Position numbers and translations under genes: made by a program
NCBI RefSeq assembly: GCF_001427305.1
Contig: NZ_LMFZ01000023.1
Span: forward strand, 326,349 to 390,348
From: Duganella sp. Root1480D1
GTDB taxonomy: Bacteria; Pseudomonadota; Gammaproteobacteria; Burkholderiales; Burkholderiaceae_D
DNA length: 64,000 bases
Direction of reading: 5' to 3'
Notes under the pieces: model-generated
Seen by the model: the letters and a program-made list of their open reading frames with translations, nothing else
Told to the model about the DNA's origin: nothing
Databases searched by the model: none
Shown here: one piece after another, positions 16,490 through 25,018 of the stretch
Layout of the letters: each line of letters opens with the position of its first letter
How positions within the stretch are numbered: position 1 is the first letter of the stretch

Positions 16490-17098
16490 ATGGACCTGGC
16501 CAGCCACCAGCGCATCCTGCTTGGCCTGATGCGCGCCACTTACCGGCCCGGGGCCGGCGATGCTTCGTATTACCACCGGGTTGCCGGGTCGCCTGACCTG
16601 CAGGAGGCACGCGGCAATGTGCTCCTGTGGCGGGTCTACGTGCTGGAACGCAGCTGCGTGCTGACGGTTGAATTGCTGCGCCAGGGCGCTTTGCTGGAAG
16701 AAGCGCTGCAGGCCTTCATCCGGCAGGAGAATATCTCGCCGTTCCGCGAGTACCAGCCACTGGCCTTCCTCGACTTCCTGGCCGGGCATGAGGACCCGCT
16801 GGTGGTGTCGGTGTCGCAGTTCGAACTGGCGTTGATGAAGGTGCGCGAGGGCGATCCCTGCCGCTATATGGTGGACTGGAGCTACGAGCCAACGCCCATC
16901 CTGCAAGCGCTGGCGCAGCGGGAGCCGTTGCCGGATCGGGCCGATCCCGACCTGCACCGCACCGAGATTTCAGGAGATCTGCCCTATTTGTTCGAGATAA
17001 AGAGGCTGGCGCGCGATTCGGCGAATGAGCGCAGCAGGTTCCACACCGCCCTGACACGCGGCAGCCGGTACAAATCGACCGGCGCCACCAGCCAGTAA
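16490..17098 (+). CDS. MNIO partner protein (DUF2063-like position), C-terminus antisense to LysR gene
   Basis: A 202-residue soluble protein directly after the MNIO gene. GGAGG lies 5 bases before the ATG at 16490, which is a better start than the overlapping ATG at 16478. In MNIO clusters this position is usually filled by a partner that recruits the precursor peptide. The N-terminal part (SHQRILLGLMRATYRPG) and middle (ENISPFREYQPLAFLDFL) look like a genuine helical protein. From about residue 165 onward the frame runs antisense through the end of the convergent LysR gene for 115 bp, so the last ~38 residues may be a read-through tail after loss of an earlier stop. The family assignment rests mainly on position. 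Confidence 0.7.
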   Translation: MDLASHQRILLGLMRATYRPGAGDASYYHRVAGSPDLQEARGNVLLWRVYVLERSCVLTVELLRQGALLEEALQAFIRQENISPFREYQPLAFLDFLAGHEDPLVVSVSQFELALMKVREGDPCRYMVDWSYEPTPILQALAQREPLPDRADPDLHRTEISGDLPYLFEIKRLARDSANERSRFHTALTRGSRYKSTGATSQ

Positions 17099-17886
17099 GC
17101 GCGCTCCACGAACACCTCGTCCTGCAGCACTGGCACCAGCCGGCCATCGGTTGCCATGTACGGCGGCGCCATCATCAAGCCCAGGCCGGCCGCGGCAGCT
17201 TCGGCCTGGGCCAGCATGCCGGTGCAGCACAGGCGGCGGCGCGGGTTGACGCCCAGTTCATCGAGGAAGTTCAGCTCATTGCTGGCCAGGCGGTCCTGCA
17301 CGTAGTCGACAAAATCGTGCCCCGCCAGGTCGCTGCGCTTCTTGATCGGCGGATGGCGCGCCAGGTAATCAGGCGAACCATACACGTACAGCCGGAAGGA
17401 CGCCAGGCGTGTCACCATGTAACGGCCGGTGTTGGGCGCATCCAGCGTTACGCCAAGGTCGGCCTCGCGGCTGGCCAGGTTGGCAAAGCGCGGCTGCACC
17501 AGCAAGTCGACCGACAGCTCCGGGTAATCCTGCAGGAACTGCGCCAGCAGCGGCGTGATGAAGCGCACGCCCAAGGCCTCCGGCACGCCCAGGCGCACCA
17601 CGCCGCGAATCGCCACCTCGGTGCCGGACAACTGGCCTTGAGCAGCCAGCACCGCACTCTCCATCGCTTCGGCATGCGGCAGCACGGCATGCCCCATTTC
17701 CGTCAATTCATAGCCTTCGCGCGAACGGTCGAACAGCGTGGCGCCTAACTGCTGCTCCAGGCGGTCGATGCGGCGCGAGACCGTGGTGTGCTCCACTTCC
17801 AGCCGGCGCGAGGCGCCGGACAGAGTGCCGGAGCGCGCCAGCTCCAGGAAGAAACGCAGGTCGGTCCATTCGGGCAGTGTTTTCAT
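16984..17886 (-). CDS. LysR family transcriptional regulator
   Basis: A 300-residue LysR-type regulator with an N-terminal winged helix-turn-helix (DLRFFLELARSGTLSGASRR, then EVEHTTVSRRIDRLEQQLG) and an effector domain (VRLGVPEALGVRFITPLL). It is divergent from the alpha/beta hydrolase and Liv operon. A perfect 16-bp palindrome lies between them, 41 bp from its own start. It is therefore the prime candidate to bind that palindrome and the identical site in front of the TonB receptor. Its 3' end overlaps the MNIO partner gene on the other strand. Confidence 0.9.
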   Translation of the reverse strand: MKTLPEWTDLRFFLELARSGTLSGASRRLEVEHTTVSRRIDRLEQQLGATLFDRSREGYELTEMGHAVLPHAEAMESAVLAAQGQLSGTEVAIRGVVRLGVPEALGVRFITPLLAQFLQDYPELSVDLLVQPRFANLASREADLGVTLDAPNTGRYMVTRLASFRLYVYGSPDYLARHPPIKKRSDLAGHDFVDYVQDRLASNELNFLDELGVNPRRRLCCTGMLAQAEAAAAGLGLMMAPPYMATDGRLVPVLQDEVFVERAYWLVAPVDLYRLPRVRAVWNLLRSFAESRASLFISNK

Positions 17887-17926
17887 GCGGCCTATTGTGC
17901 ATCATTTTCCCGCGCCGTAGTGTTGC

Positions 17927-17992
17927 TGTGCAAAATTGCACACACAGTGGGCGCGGCCTCCGGTTCCCGCCTTGATGCATTTCTTGCACACT
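17927..17992. promoter_or_regulatory. 16-bp palindromic operator with downstream TGCACACT element (hydrolase/Liv promoter)
   Basis: TGTGCAAAATTGCACA at 17927-17942 is identical to the site at 10077. TGCACACT lies at 17985-17992, again exactly 58 bases from the palindrome start, and the hydrolase ATG follows at +97. The element lies between the divergent LysR gene and the hydrolase gene, the classic position for LysR auto- and target regulation. Confidence 0.78.
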
Positions 17993-18023
17993 GCACGCTC
18001 CTGCAACGCTGCCCACGAGGACC

Positions 18024-18890
18024 ATGTATTCCGAGATCAGCTACACCAGCGATGATGGCCTGCGCCTGTATGCGCGTGACTACCCCGCCGCCAGCGGCCC
18101 TGCGCGCCTGCCTGTGATCTGCATCCACGGCCTGACGCGCAATTCGGCCGACTTCGAAGATGTCGCGCCATCGATTGCGGCCCAGGGCCGCCGGGTGATC
18201 GCCGTCGACGTGCGCGGGCGGGGCAATTCCGACTACGATGCGCAGCCCGACCGCTACACGCCGATGGTGTACGCCAATGACGTAGTCAAGCTGGCGCACG
18301 ACCTGGGCATAGAACGCGCGGTGTTCATCGGCACCTCGATGGGCGGCCTGATTACCATGACCCTGGCCCTGCGCAAACCGGCCCTGGTCGCTGCGGCAGT
18401 CCTCAACGACGTGGGACCGACGCTGTCCGAGCGCGGCCTGTCGCGCATCCGCAGCTACACCGGCAAAGGCGAACAGTTCACCAGCTGGCAGCAGGCGGCC
18501 GACTACATCAGCGGCATCAACGCCGTCGCCTTCCCCGGCAATACGCCGCAGGAATGGGAGCGCTGGGCGCGGCGCGCCTTCCGCGAAGAGCAGGACGGCA
18601 CACTGGCCATGCGCTACGACCCGAACATCGCCGTGCCGATCCGCGCCAACAAGCTGCGCTCCACTTCCATGGCCGCGCACTTCGCTTTCCGCCGGCTGGC
18701 ACGGCGCCGCCCTACCATGCTGATTCGCGGTGCGCTGTCCGACCTGATCGAGCCGGCGCAGGCCAATGCCATGCGCGCCGCCGCACCGCGCATGCTGTAT
18801 GCTGAGGTGCCCGATGTCGGCCATGCGCCGATGCTGTCCGAGCCCGCCGCGCAAGAAGCGCTGCGCAACTTCCTCGCCAGTGTGGATTGA
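18024..18890 (+). CDS. Alpha/beta hydrolase
   Basis: A 288-residue alpha/beta-fold hydrolase. The oxyanion-hole motif is VICIHGLTRN, the nucleophile elbow is GTSMGG, the likely catalytic Asp is in GALSDLIEP and the catalytic His in DVGHAPML. No signal peptide is visible, so it acts in the cytoplasm. It is the first gene of an operon with a Liv-type importer: the binding-protein gene starts 3 bp after its stop. It probably cleaves an ester, lactone or amide brought in by that importer. The substrate is not predictable. Confidence 0.9.
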   Translation: MYSEISYTSDDGLRLYARDYPAASGPARLPVICIHGLTRNSADFEDVAPSIAAQGRRVIAVDVRGRGNSDYDAQPDRYTPMVYANDVVKLAHDLGIERAVFIGTSMGGLITMTLALRKPALVAAAVLNDVGPTLSERGLSRIRSYTGKGEQFTSWQQAADYISGINAVAFPGNTPQEWERWARRAFREEQDGTLAMRYDPNIAVPIRANKLRSTSMAAHFAFRRLARRRPTMLIRGALSDLIEPAQANAMRAAAPRMLYAEVPDVGHAPMLSEPAAQEALRNFLASVD

Positions 18891-18893
18891 TTG

Positions 18894-20066
18894 ATGAAAA
18901 AACTGATACCCCTGCTGCTCGCATTGGCGCCGGCCATGGCCATGGCGCAGGAACTGAAGGTCGCGCTCATCGCAGGCAAAACAGGGATCCTCGAGCCATA
19001 CGCCAAGGAGACCGAGGCCGGCTTCATGATGGGCCTTGAATACCTTACCAAGGGCAGGATGGAAATCAATGGCCGCAAGCTGAAAGTCTTCGTCAAGGAC
19101 GACCAGAGCAAGCCGGACCTGGGCCGCACCCTGCTGGCCGAAGCCTACGGCGACGACAAGGTCGACATCGCAGTCGGCACCAGTTCCTCCGGCTCGGCCA
19201 TCGCCATGCTGCCCATCGCGGCGGAATACAAGAAGGTCCTGATCGTGGAACCTGCGGTGGCCGACGCCATCACCGGCGCCAAGTGGAACAAGTACATCTT
19301 CCGCACGGCCCGCAATTCGATGCAGGACGGCCTGGCCGCCGCTTCCACCTTCAAGCAGGGCAGCGTAGCCTTCCTGGCGCAGGACTATGCCTTCGGCAAG
19401 GACGCGGTGGCGGCAGCGCGCGAAGCGCTCAAGCTGACCGGCTCCAAAGCCAATATCGTGCACGAGGAGTTCGCACCGCAGAATGCGACCGATTTCACCG
19501 CTTCGGCGCAGCGGCTGTTTGACAAGCTGAAAGACGCCCCGCAGCCGCGGGTGCTGCAGATCATCTGGGCCGGCCCCAACCCGATGAACAAGATCGCCGA
19601 CATGAAGCCAGAGCGCTACGGCATTACGCTGGCCCCTGGCGGCAATATCCTGCCGGTGCTGAAGACCTGGAAATCGTTTGCCGGAACCGAAGGCACGATC
19701 TATTACTACTACGGTTTCCCGCACAACAGGATGAACGACTGGTTCGTGGCCGAGCACCAGAGGCGCTACGGGAAACCGCCGGACATGTTCACGGCGGGCG
19801 GCTTTACGGCCGCCAGCGCGGTCTACACTGCCCTCGCCAGGACCGGCGGCGGCGACACGCAGAAGATGATCGCCGCCATGGAAGGCATGGAATTCGACAC
19901 GCCGAAGGGAAAAATGAGCTTCCGCAAGGAGGACCACCAGGCGATGCAGCCGATGTACCACTTCCGCATCAAGAAGGAGCAGAAGAACGAATGGGACCTG
20001 CTGGAACTGGTGCGCGAAATTCCGGCTTCCGAACTGCCGGTACCAATCAAGAACAAGCGGCGTTGA
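18894..20066 (+). CDS. Liv-type ABC transporter substrate-binding protein
   Basis: A 390-residue periplasmic binding protein of the branched-chain amino acid (type 1, LivK) family, with a signal peptide (KKLIPLLLALAPAMAMAQ). The mature part contains LKVALIAGKTGILEPYAKE and VGTSSSGSAIAMLP, typical of members that bind aromatic acids, amides or small ligands rather than leucine. The ATG at 18894 is chosen over a TTG at 18891. It is followed by two ATPase and two permease genes, which completes the importer. Confidence 0.9.
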   Translation: MKKLIPLLLALAPAMAMAQELKVALIAGKTGILEPYAKETEAGFMMGLEYLTKGRMEINGRKLKVFVKDDQSKPDLGRTLLAEAYGDDKVDIAVGTSSSGSAIAMLPIAAEYKKVLIVEPAVADAITGAKWNKYIFRTARNSMQDGLAAASTFKQGSVAFLAQDYAFGKDAVAAAREALKLTGSKANIVHEEFAPQNATDFTASAQRLFDKLKDAPQPRVLQIIWAGPNPMNKIADMKPERYGITLAPGGNILPVLKTWKSFAGTEGTIYYYYGFPHNRMNDWFVAEHQRRYGKPPDMFTAGGFTAASAVYTALARTGGGDTQKMIAAMEGMEFDTPKGKMSFRKEDHQAMQPMYHFRIKKEQKNEWDLLELVREIPASELPVPIKNKRR

Positions 20067-20070
20067 ACCC

Positions 20071-20829
20071 ATGACTCCATTGCTGTCCACACGCGGGCTG
20101 ACTATCCGCTTCGGCGGCCACACGGCCGTCGACAACGTCAGCGCTGACTTCCATGCGGGCCAGTTGACGGTGATCGTCGGACCCAACGGCGCCGGCAAGA
20201 CCACCTATTTCAACCTGATGTCCGGCCAGTTGCCTGCCACCAGTGGCCAGGTGCTGCTGCGCGGCGAAGACATCACGCGCAGCGGGCCGGCAAGCCGCAC
20301 CCGCAAGGGCATCGGCCGCGCCTTCCAGCTCACCAACCTGTTTCCCCACCTGACGGTGCACGAGAACGTGCGGCTGGCGGTTCAGGCGCACGCCAACGCG
20401 GGAATGAAGCTGTGGTCGGTCTGGTCCAGCCACAAGGAACTGATCGAACGTGCCGACCATTACCTCGCACGCGTGGCGCTGGCAGCCAGGCGCGACACGC
20501 CGGTGGCCGCCCTGTCGCACGGCGACAAGCGCAAGCTGGAAGTGGCCATCCTGCTCGCACTGGAGCCGCAAGTGATGATGTTCGATGAACCGACCGCCGG
20601 CATGAGCGTGGATGAAGTGCCGGTGGTGCTGGACCTGATCCACCAGGTCAGGGCGGAGCGCAACAAGGCCGTGCTGCTGGTTGAACACAAGATGGATGTG
20701 GTACGCGCACTGGCCGACCGCATCATCGTGCTGCACAACGGCGCCCTGGTGGCGGACGGCGAACCGGCAGCCGTCATGTCCTCTGCCATCGTGCAGGAAG
20801 CTTACCTGGGAACCGCAAGCCATGACTGA
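20071..20829 (+). CDS. Liv-type ABC transporter ATPase, LivG-like
   Basis: A 252-residue cytoplasmic ATPase with Walker A GPNGAGKTT, Walker B VMMFDEPTAGMS and LivG-type features (GRAFQLTNLFPHLTVHENV). The signature region reads AALSHGDKRKLEVAI, where the usual LSGG is changed to LSHG as in many LivG proteins. It overlaps the next ATPase gene by 8 bp and belongs to the hydrolase/Liv operon. Confidence 0.92.
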   Translation: MTPLLSTRGLTIRFGGHTAVDNVSADFHAGQLTVIVGPNGAGKTTYFNLMSGQLPATSGQVLLRGEDITRSGPASRTRKGIGRAFQLTNLFPHLTVHENVRLAVQAHANAGMKLWSVWSSHKELIERADHYLARVALAARRDTPVAALSHGDKRKLEVAILLALEPQVMMFDEPTAGMSVDEVPVVLDLIHQVRAERNKAVLLVEHKMDVVRALADRIIVLHNGALVADGEPAAVMSSAIVQEAYLGTASHD

Positions 20830-21544
20830 CGCCCTGCTCAAAATTTCCGGCGTGCACACGCATATCGGCGAGTACCATATCCTGCAAGGCGTCGACCTGG
20901 CCGTGCCGCGCGGCGGGCTGACGGTCCTCCTGGGCCGCAACGGGGCGGGCAAGACCACCACCCTGCGCACCATCATGGGTTTGTGGCAAGCCAGCGCCGG
21001 CAGGGTCGAATTCAACGGGGGCGATATCAGCAAACTGCGCACGCCGGACATCGCCCAGGCAGGCATCGCCTATGTGCCGGAATCGATGGCCGTGTTCAGC
21101 GACCTGACGGTGCGCGAGAACCTCCATCTGGCCGCGCGCAGCGGGCCTATGGACACGGCGCGGCTGGAATGGATTTTCTCGTTCTTCCCGGCCTTGAAGA
21201 AGTTCTGGAATTACCCCGCCGGCAACCTGTCCGGCGGCCAGAAACAAATGGTCGCAATCGCGCGCGCCATGATCGAGCCGCGCGAACTGTTGCTGATCGA
21301 CGAGCCGACCAAGGGCCTGGCGCCCGCCATCATTCAGAGCCTGGCCGATGCGATCCGCCAGCTCAAGGGCCAGGCCACCGTGCTGCTGGTCGAGCAGAAT
21401 TTCAATTTCGTGCGCCAGCTTGGCGACACCGTGGCAGTGATGGATGACGGCCGCATCGTCCACAGCGGTCCGATGGCCGAACTGGCCGCCGACCGCGCCC
21501 TGCAGGAGCGCCTGCTTGGCCTGGCCCTCGACTCACACCAATAA
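20822..21544 (+). CDS. Liv-type ABC transporter ATPase, LivF-like
   Basis: A 240-residue ATPase with Walker A GRNGAGKTTTLR, signature NLSGGQKQMVAIARAM and Walker B LLLIDEPTKGLAP, all typical of LivF. The ATG at 20822 lies inside the end of the upstream ATPase gene. Together the two proteins would form the heterodimeric nucleotide-binding module of the importer. Confidence 0.92.
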   Translation: MTDALLKISGVHTHIGEYHILQGVDLAVPRGGLTVLLGRNGAGKTTTLRTIMGLWQASAGRVEFNGGDISKLRTPDIAQAGIAYVPESMAVFSDLTVRENLHLAARSGPMDTARLEWIFSFFPALKKFWNYPAGNLSGGQKQMVAIARAMIEPRELLLIDEPTKGLAPAIIQSLADAIRQLKGQATVLLVEQNFNFVRQLGDTVAVMDDGRIVHSGPMAELAADRALQERLLGLALDSHQ

Positions 21545-21557
21545 GGAGCCGCCCAAG

Positions 21558-22532
21558 ATGCCTTCCGTCCCACGCGACTACATTCCCATACTGCTGGTGC
21601 CGGCCCTGATGCTGGCCATGCTGCCGCTGGTGGGCAGCATGCCAACCTGGGTCACGCTGACCGTGGCCGGGCTGGCGATGGGGATGATGATCTTCATTAT
21701 GTCCAGCGGCCTCACGCTGGTGTTCGGCCTGATGGACGTGCTGAATTTCGGCCATGGCGCCTTTGTGTCCGTCGGCGCCTTCGCGGCCACGCTGGTGCTG
21801 GTGCCATTGCAGGGCTGGATGGAAGCCGATTCACTCGGCATGAACCTGGTCGCGCTTGCCCTGGCCATTGCCATGGCAATGGCCGTTACAGCCGCTTTGG
21901 GCTGGGTCTTCGAACGCGTCATCATCATGCCGGTCTACGGCCAGCACCTGAAACAGATCCTGATCACGATGGGCGGCATGATCGTGGTCGAACAATTGAT
22001 CCACGTGATCTGGGGCGCCGACCAGAAACCGATGCCGTTGCCAACCGCCTTGCGCGGCGCCTTCGTGGTGGCCGATGCTGCCATCGAAAAGTATCGACTG
22101 CTGGCGGTGGCCGTTGGCGTGCTGGTGTTCATCGTGCTCACGCTGGTGCTGAATCGCACCAAGCTTGGCTTGCTGATCCGCGCCGGCGTCGAGAACGGCG
22201 AAATGGTCGAAGCGCTTGGCTACCGCATCCGCCGCCTGTTCGTGGCGGTATTTGCAGCCGGCTCCGCGCTGGCGGGCCTGGGCGGCGTGATGTGGGGCCT
22301 GTACAAGGAAACGCTGACCGCCTCCATGGGCGGCGAGGTAATGGTCATGGTGTTCATCACGATCATCATCGGCGGCCTCGGTTCGGTCGGCGGCTGCTTC
22401 ATCGCGGCACTGCTGATGGCGCTGACGGCCAACTACGCCGGCTTCCTCGCACCCAAGCTGGCGCTCGTGTCCCATATCGTGCTGATGATCGCCATCCTGC
22501 TGTGGCGCCCAGCCGGCCTGTCGAGGAAATGA
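21558..22532 (+). CDS. Liv-type ABC transporter permease, LivH-like
   Basis: A 324-residue inner-membrane permease with about eight hydrophobic segments and the LivH hallmark GLMDVLNFGHGAFVSVGAF near the N-terminus. AAGGAG precedes the ATG at 21558. One base separates its stop from the start of the LivM-like gene. Confidence 0.92.
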   Translation: MPSVPRDYIPILLVPALMLAMLPLVGSMPTWVTLTVAGLAMGMMIFIMSSGLTLVFGLMDVLNFGHGAFVSVGAFAATLVLVPLQGWMEADSLGMNLVALALAIAMAMAVTAALGWVFERVIIMPVYGQHLKQILITMGGMIVVEQLIHVIWGADQKPMPLPTALRGAFVVADAAIEKYRLLAVAVGVLVFIVLTLVLNRTKLGLLIRAGVENGEMVEALGYRIRRLFVAVFAAGSALAGLGGVMWGLYKETLTASMGGEVMVMVFITIIIGGLGSVGGCFIAALLMALTANYAGFLAPKLALVSHIVLMIAILLWRPAGLSRK

Positions 22533-22533
22533 A

Positions 22534-23601
22534 ATGCTGAACACCCTTCTTTCAGGCGACCTGCCACGCAGCCGTGCGCTGTCCTTGTTGCTGCTCGTGG
22601 TGGTACTGGGGCTCGCATTTGCGCCCTTCATTACCAGCGGGGCACGTCCGCTCAATACGGCCGCCACCATCTGCATCTATATCGTGCTGGTCGCCTCATA
22701 CGACTTATTGATTGGCTATACCGGCATCGTGTCCTTCGCCCACACCATGTTCTTCGGCATCGGAGCCTATGGCGTCGGGCTTGGATTCGACAGCCCCGCG
22801 CCGGCCTGGGGCACGATGGCGCTGGGCCTTGCTGCGGCGCTGGGCCTGACGCTGGTCCTGGCCTTCATCATCGGCCTGTTTGCGCTGCGCGTGCGCGCGA
22901 TTTTCTACGCCATGATTACCCTGGCCGTGGCGTCCTCCTTCGCCGTGCTGGCATCGCAAATGTCGGATTGGACCGGCGGCGAGGATGGCAAGACTTTCGA
23001 CGTGCCGGACCTGCTGTCGCCAGCCAACGAGTTCGGCGAATTCCTGGGCCGCATCCTGGACGGCAAGGTGCTCACCTACTACATCGTGTTTGCTTGCGCG
23101 GTCCTGATCTTCCTGGCCCTGCTGCGGATCGTCAACTCACCGTTCGGCCGCGTGCTGCAGGCAATCCGCGAAAACGAGTTCCGCGCCGAGGCCCTGGGCT
23201 ATCGTACCGTCGTCTACCGCATTGCTGCCAACTGCATCGGCGCTGTCGCCGCCGCGCTGGCCGGCGCGCTGATGGCGCTGTGGCTGCGCTACGTCGGTCC
23301 CAAGACGACCCTGGGCTTTGAAGTGATGACCGACATCCTGCTGATCGTGGTCATTGGCGGCATGGGCACCATGTATGGTTCCGTGATCGGCGCCGCCCTG
23401 TTTATCCTGGCGAACAACTACCTGAAGTCCCTGATGGCGAAAGCGGCAGGCGCCGTAGCTGGCGTGCCGATCCTCGAAGCGGCCCTGCATCCGGACCGCT
23501 GGCTGCTGTGGCTTGGCATCCTGTTCATCCTCGCCATTTACTTCTTCCCGAGCGGGATCGTGGGCAGGTTCAGGCAGCAGGCAGCCCGGCCAGGTACTTA
23601 G
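22534..23601 (+). CDS. Liv-type ABC transporter permease, LivM-like
   Basis: A 355-residue inner-membrane permease of the LivM family, with GYTGIVSFAHTMFFGIGAYG and the family's AIRENEFRAEALGYRT loop. It closes the hydrolase/Liv operon. Its last 32 bp overlap the end of the convergent periplasmic-protein gene. Confidence 0.92.
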   Translation: MLNTLLSGDLPRSRALSLLLLVVVLGLAFAPFITSGARPLNTAATICIYIVLVASYDLLIGYTGIVSFAHTMFFGIGAYGVGLGFDSPAPAWGTMALGLAAALGLTLVLAFIIGLFALRVRAIFYAMITLAVASSFAVLASQMSDWTGGEDGKTFDVPDLLSPANEFGEFLGRILDGKVLTYYIVFACAVLIFLALLRIVNSPFGRVLQAIRENEFRAEALGYRTVVYRIAANCIGAVAAALAGALMALWLRYVGPKTTLGFEVMTDILLIVVIGGMGTMYGSVIGAALFILANNYLKSLMAKAAGAVAGVPILEAALHPDRWLLWLGILFILAIYFFPSGIVGRFRQQAARPGT

Positions 23602-24367
23602 CCAGCAGTGCATCGGCCTTGCCGCTGCTGCGCAATTCATGCACGGCACGCCGCAACTCCGTGGCCAGCGCTTCATCGGTGTTGTGGCGGCTCAGGTGCA
23701 AATGGATTTCACGCGTTTGCACCGCCAGCGTTCCGCCCAGCCGCCCACGCGGCACGCCCAGCAGGCGCATGGCGTGGAACACCCCCAAGCGCGTGCCGAT
23801 CGAGGCATCGAGCCGCCCTTCCAGCAGCATGCGGATGCCCTGCAACTGGTCGGTGATCTCATGCTTGCGGTATTCATGGTCATCCAGGAAGGCGGCGCCA
23901 TAGTCCGAGCCGCGCAACATGCCTACCGTGCGCCCGCGCAAGTCCTGCAAGCCTTCGAGCTTGAGGCCCGGCCGGCCGATGGCGATGACTTCCGTGGTCC
24001 ATAGCATGCCCATGGGTTCGGCCGCCTCCGCCACGGCGGAATTCGAGGTCGCGATCATCAGGTCGGCCTCGCCCGAACGCAGCATGGCGATGGCACGGGC
24101 GTAGGGAGCAACGGTGATCTCGATCTGGTGCCGCGATTCGTGCGAGATCAACTCAAGCGCCTCCACGAAAAGCCCGGACTTGCGGCCGCCCGCATCAAGC
24201 GTGGCAAAAGGCGGGATTGCCAGCGCTACTGCACGCAGCGCGCGCGGCCTGGCGATCGCGCGACCCGGCCGGGAGACCAGCGCCACCGGGACCATGGCGG
24301 CCCAGGCGGCCGCGCCCGACCAGCGGGCCATGCGGCCCAGCCAGCGCCGGCGCAGCGCCGCATCCAT
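23570..24367 (-). CDS. Periplasmic substrate-binding protein, SBP_bac_3-like
   Basis: A 265-residue exported protein with an Arg-rich N-terminus followed by a hydrophobic stretch (GAAAWAAMVPVALV). The mature part resembles family 3 solute-binding proteins of the type lacking an adjacent ABC transporter: FVEALELISHES, LRSGEADLMIATSNS and LQDLRGRTVGMLRGSDYG. It lies 3 bp after a GST gene on the same strand and is probably co-transcribed with two GSTs. Ligand and function are unknown. Confidence 0.8.
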   Translation of the reverse strand: MDAALRRRWLGRMARWSGAAAWAAMVPVALVSRPGRAIARPRALRAVALAIPPFATLDAGGRKSGLFVEALELISHESRHQIEITVAPYARAIAMLRSGEADLMIATSNSAVAEAAEPMGMLWTTEVIAIGRPGLKLEGLQDLRGRTVGMLRGSDYGAAFLDDHEYRKHEITDQLQGIRMLLEGRLDASIGTRLGVFHAMRLLGVPRGRLGGTLAVQTREIHLHLSRHNTDEALATELRRAVHELRSSGKADALLAKYLAGLPAA

Positions 24368-24370
24368 CGC

Positions 24371-24994
24371 TCAGGTCCCGGCAGTGGCGCTCTGGCGCTC
24401 GGCGATGCGATCGCGCCAGGCCTGCAAATGCGCCAGCCCATGGTCGGACGGACGGAATTTCATCAGCCCGCGCGCAAAGTCGATTGCGCAATAGGCTGTG
24501 ATATCGGCAATCGTGAAACGCTGCCCCGCCACGAAAGGCTGCCCGGCCAGCACGCCATCGAGCCACCTCGCGTTCTCACGAAACTTTTCGCCCTGCGAAG
24601 CGCCAAAGTCCGGAAACTGCGGATTCTCAAGCGGCGCAAAGCCGGGATGGGAGTGACGGATGCTGTTGGCCGCGATGGCGAACAGGTGCAGCTCCATGCG
24701 GCGGTCGGCCATTTCGATGAACGCGCGTTCCTCGGCCCCCTCGCCCATCAGGTTCGGCGTCGGATGCAGGCCTTCCAGGTAGGTGCAGATGGCGCGCGTT
24801 TCGCACAGGATGCGGCCGTCGTCCAATTGCAGCGCCGGCACGCGGCCGAAAGGATTGACCGCCAGGTAAGACGCGCTGCGATGTTCGCCCTTGCCCAGGT
24901 CGACCGGCTGCAAATCCAGTTGAATGCCCTTCTCCGCCATGAACATGGCAACGCGGCGCGGGTTGGGGGCACGGGGGGCGGTGTACAGCTTCAT
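24371..24994 (-). CDS. Glutathione S-transferase family protein
   Basis: A 207-residue GST. The N-terminal thioredoxin-like half reads KLYTAPRAPNPRRVAMF and contains NPFGRVPALQLDDG and the ETRAICTYLE glutathione-contact region. The C-terminal helical half contains FTIADITAYCAID. It sits between a second GST gene (24 bp upstream) and a periplasmic protein gene (3 bp downstream). The substrate is unknown. Confidence 0.9.
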   Translation of the reverse strand: MKLYTAPRAPNPRRVAMFMAEKGIQLDLQPVDLGKGEHRSASYLAVNPFGRVPALQLDDGRILCETRAICTYLEGLHPTPNLMGEGAEERAFIEMADRRMELHLFAIAANSIRHSHPGFAPLENPQFPDFGASQGEKFRENARWLDGVLAGQPFVAGQRFTIADITAYCAIDFARGLMKFRPSDHGLAHLQAWRDRIAERQSATAGT

Positions 24995-25018
24995 CAGGTC
25001 TCCTTCAGTTGTAGGTAA

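Noticed and set aside
17892..20204. 770-codon open frame on the minus strand opposite the hydrolase and binding-protein genes
   Set aside because: It spans two well-supported plus-strand genes and their shared promoter and shows no recognisable domain, so it is an antisense artefact.
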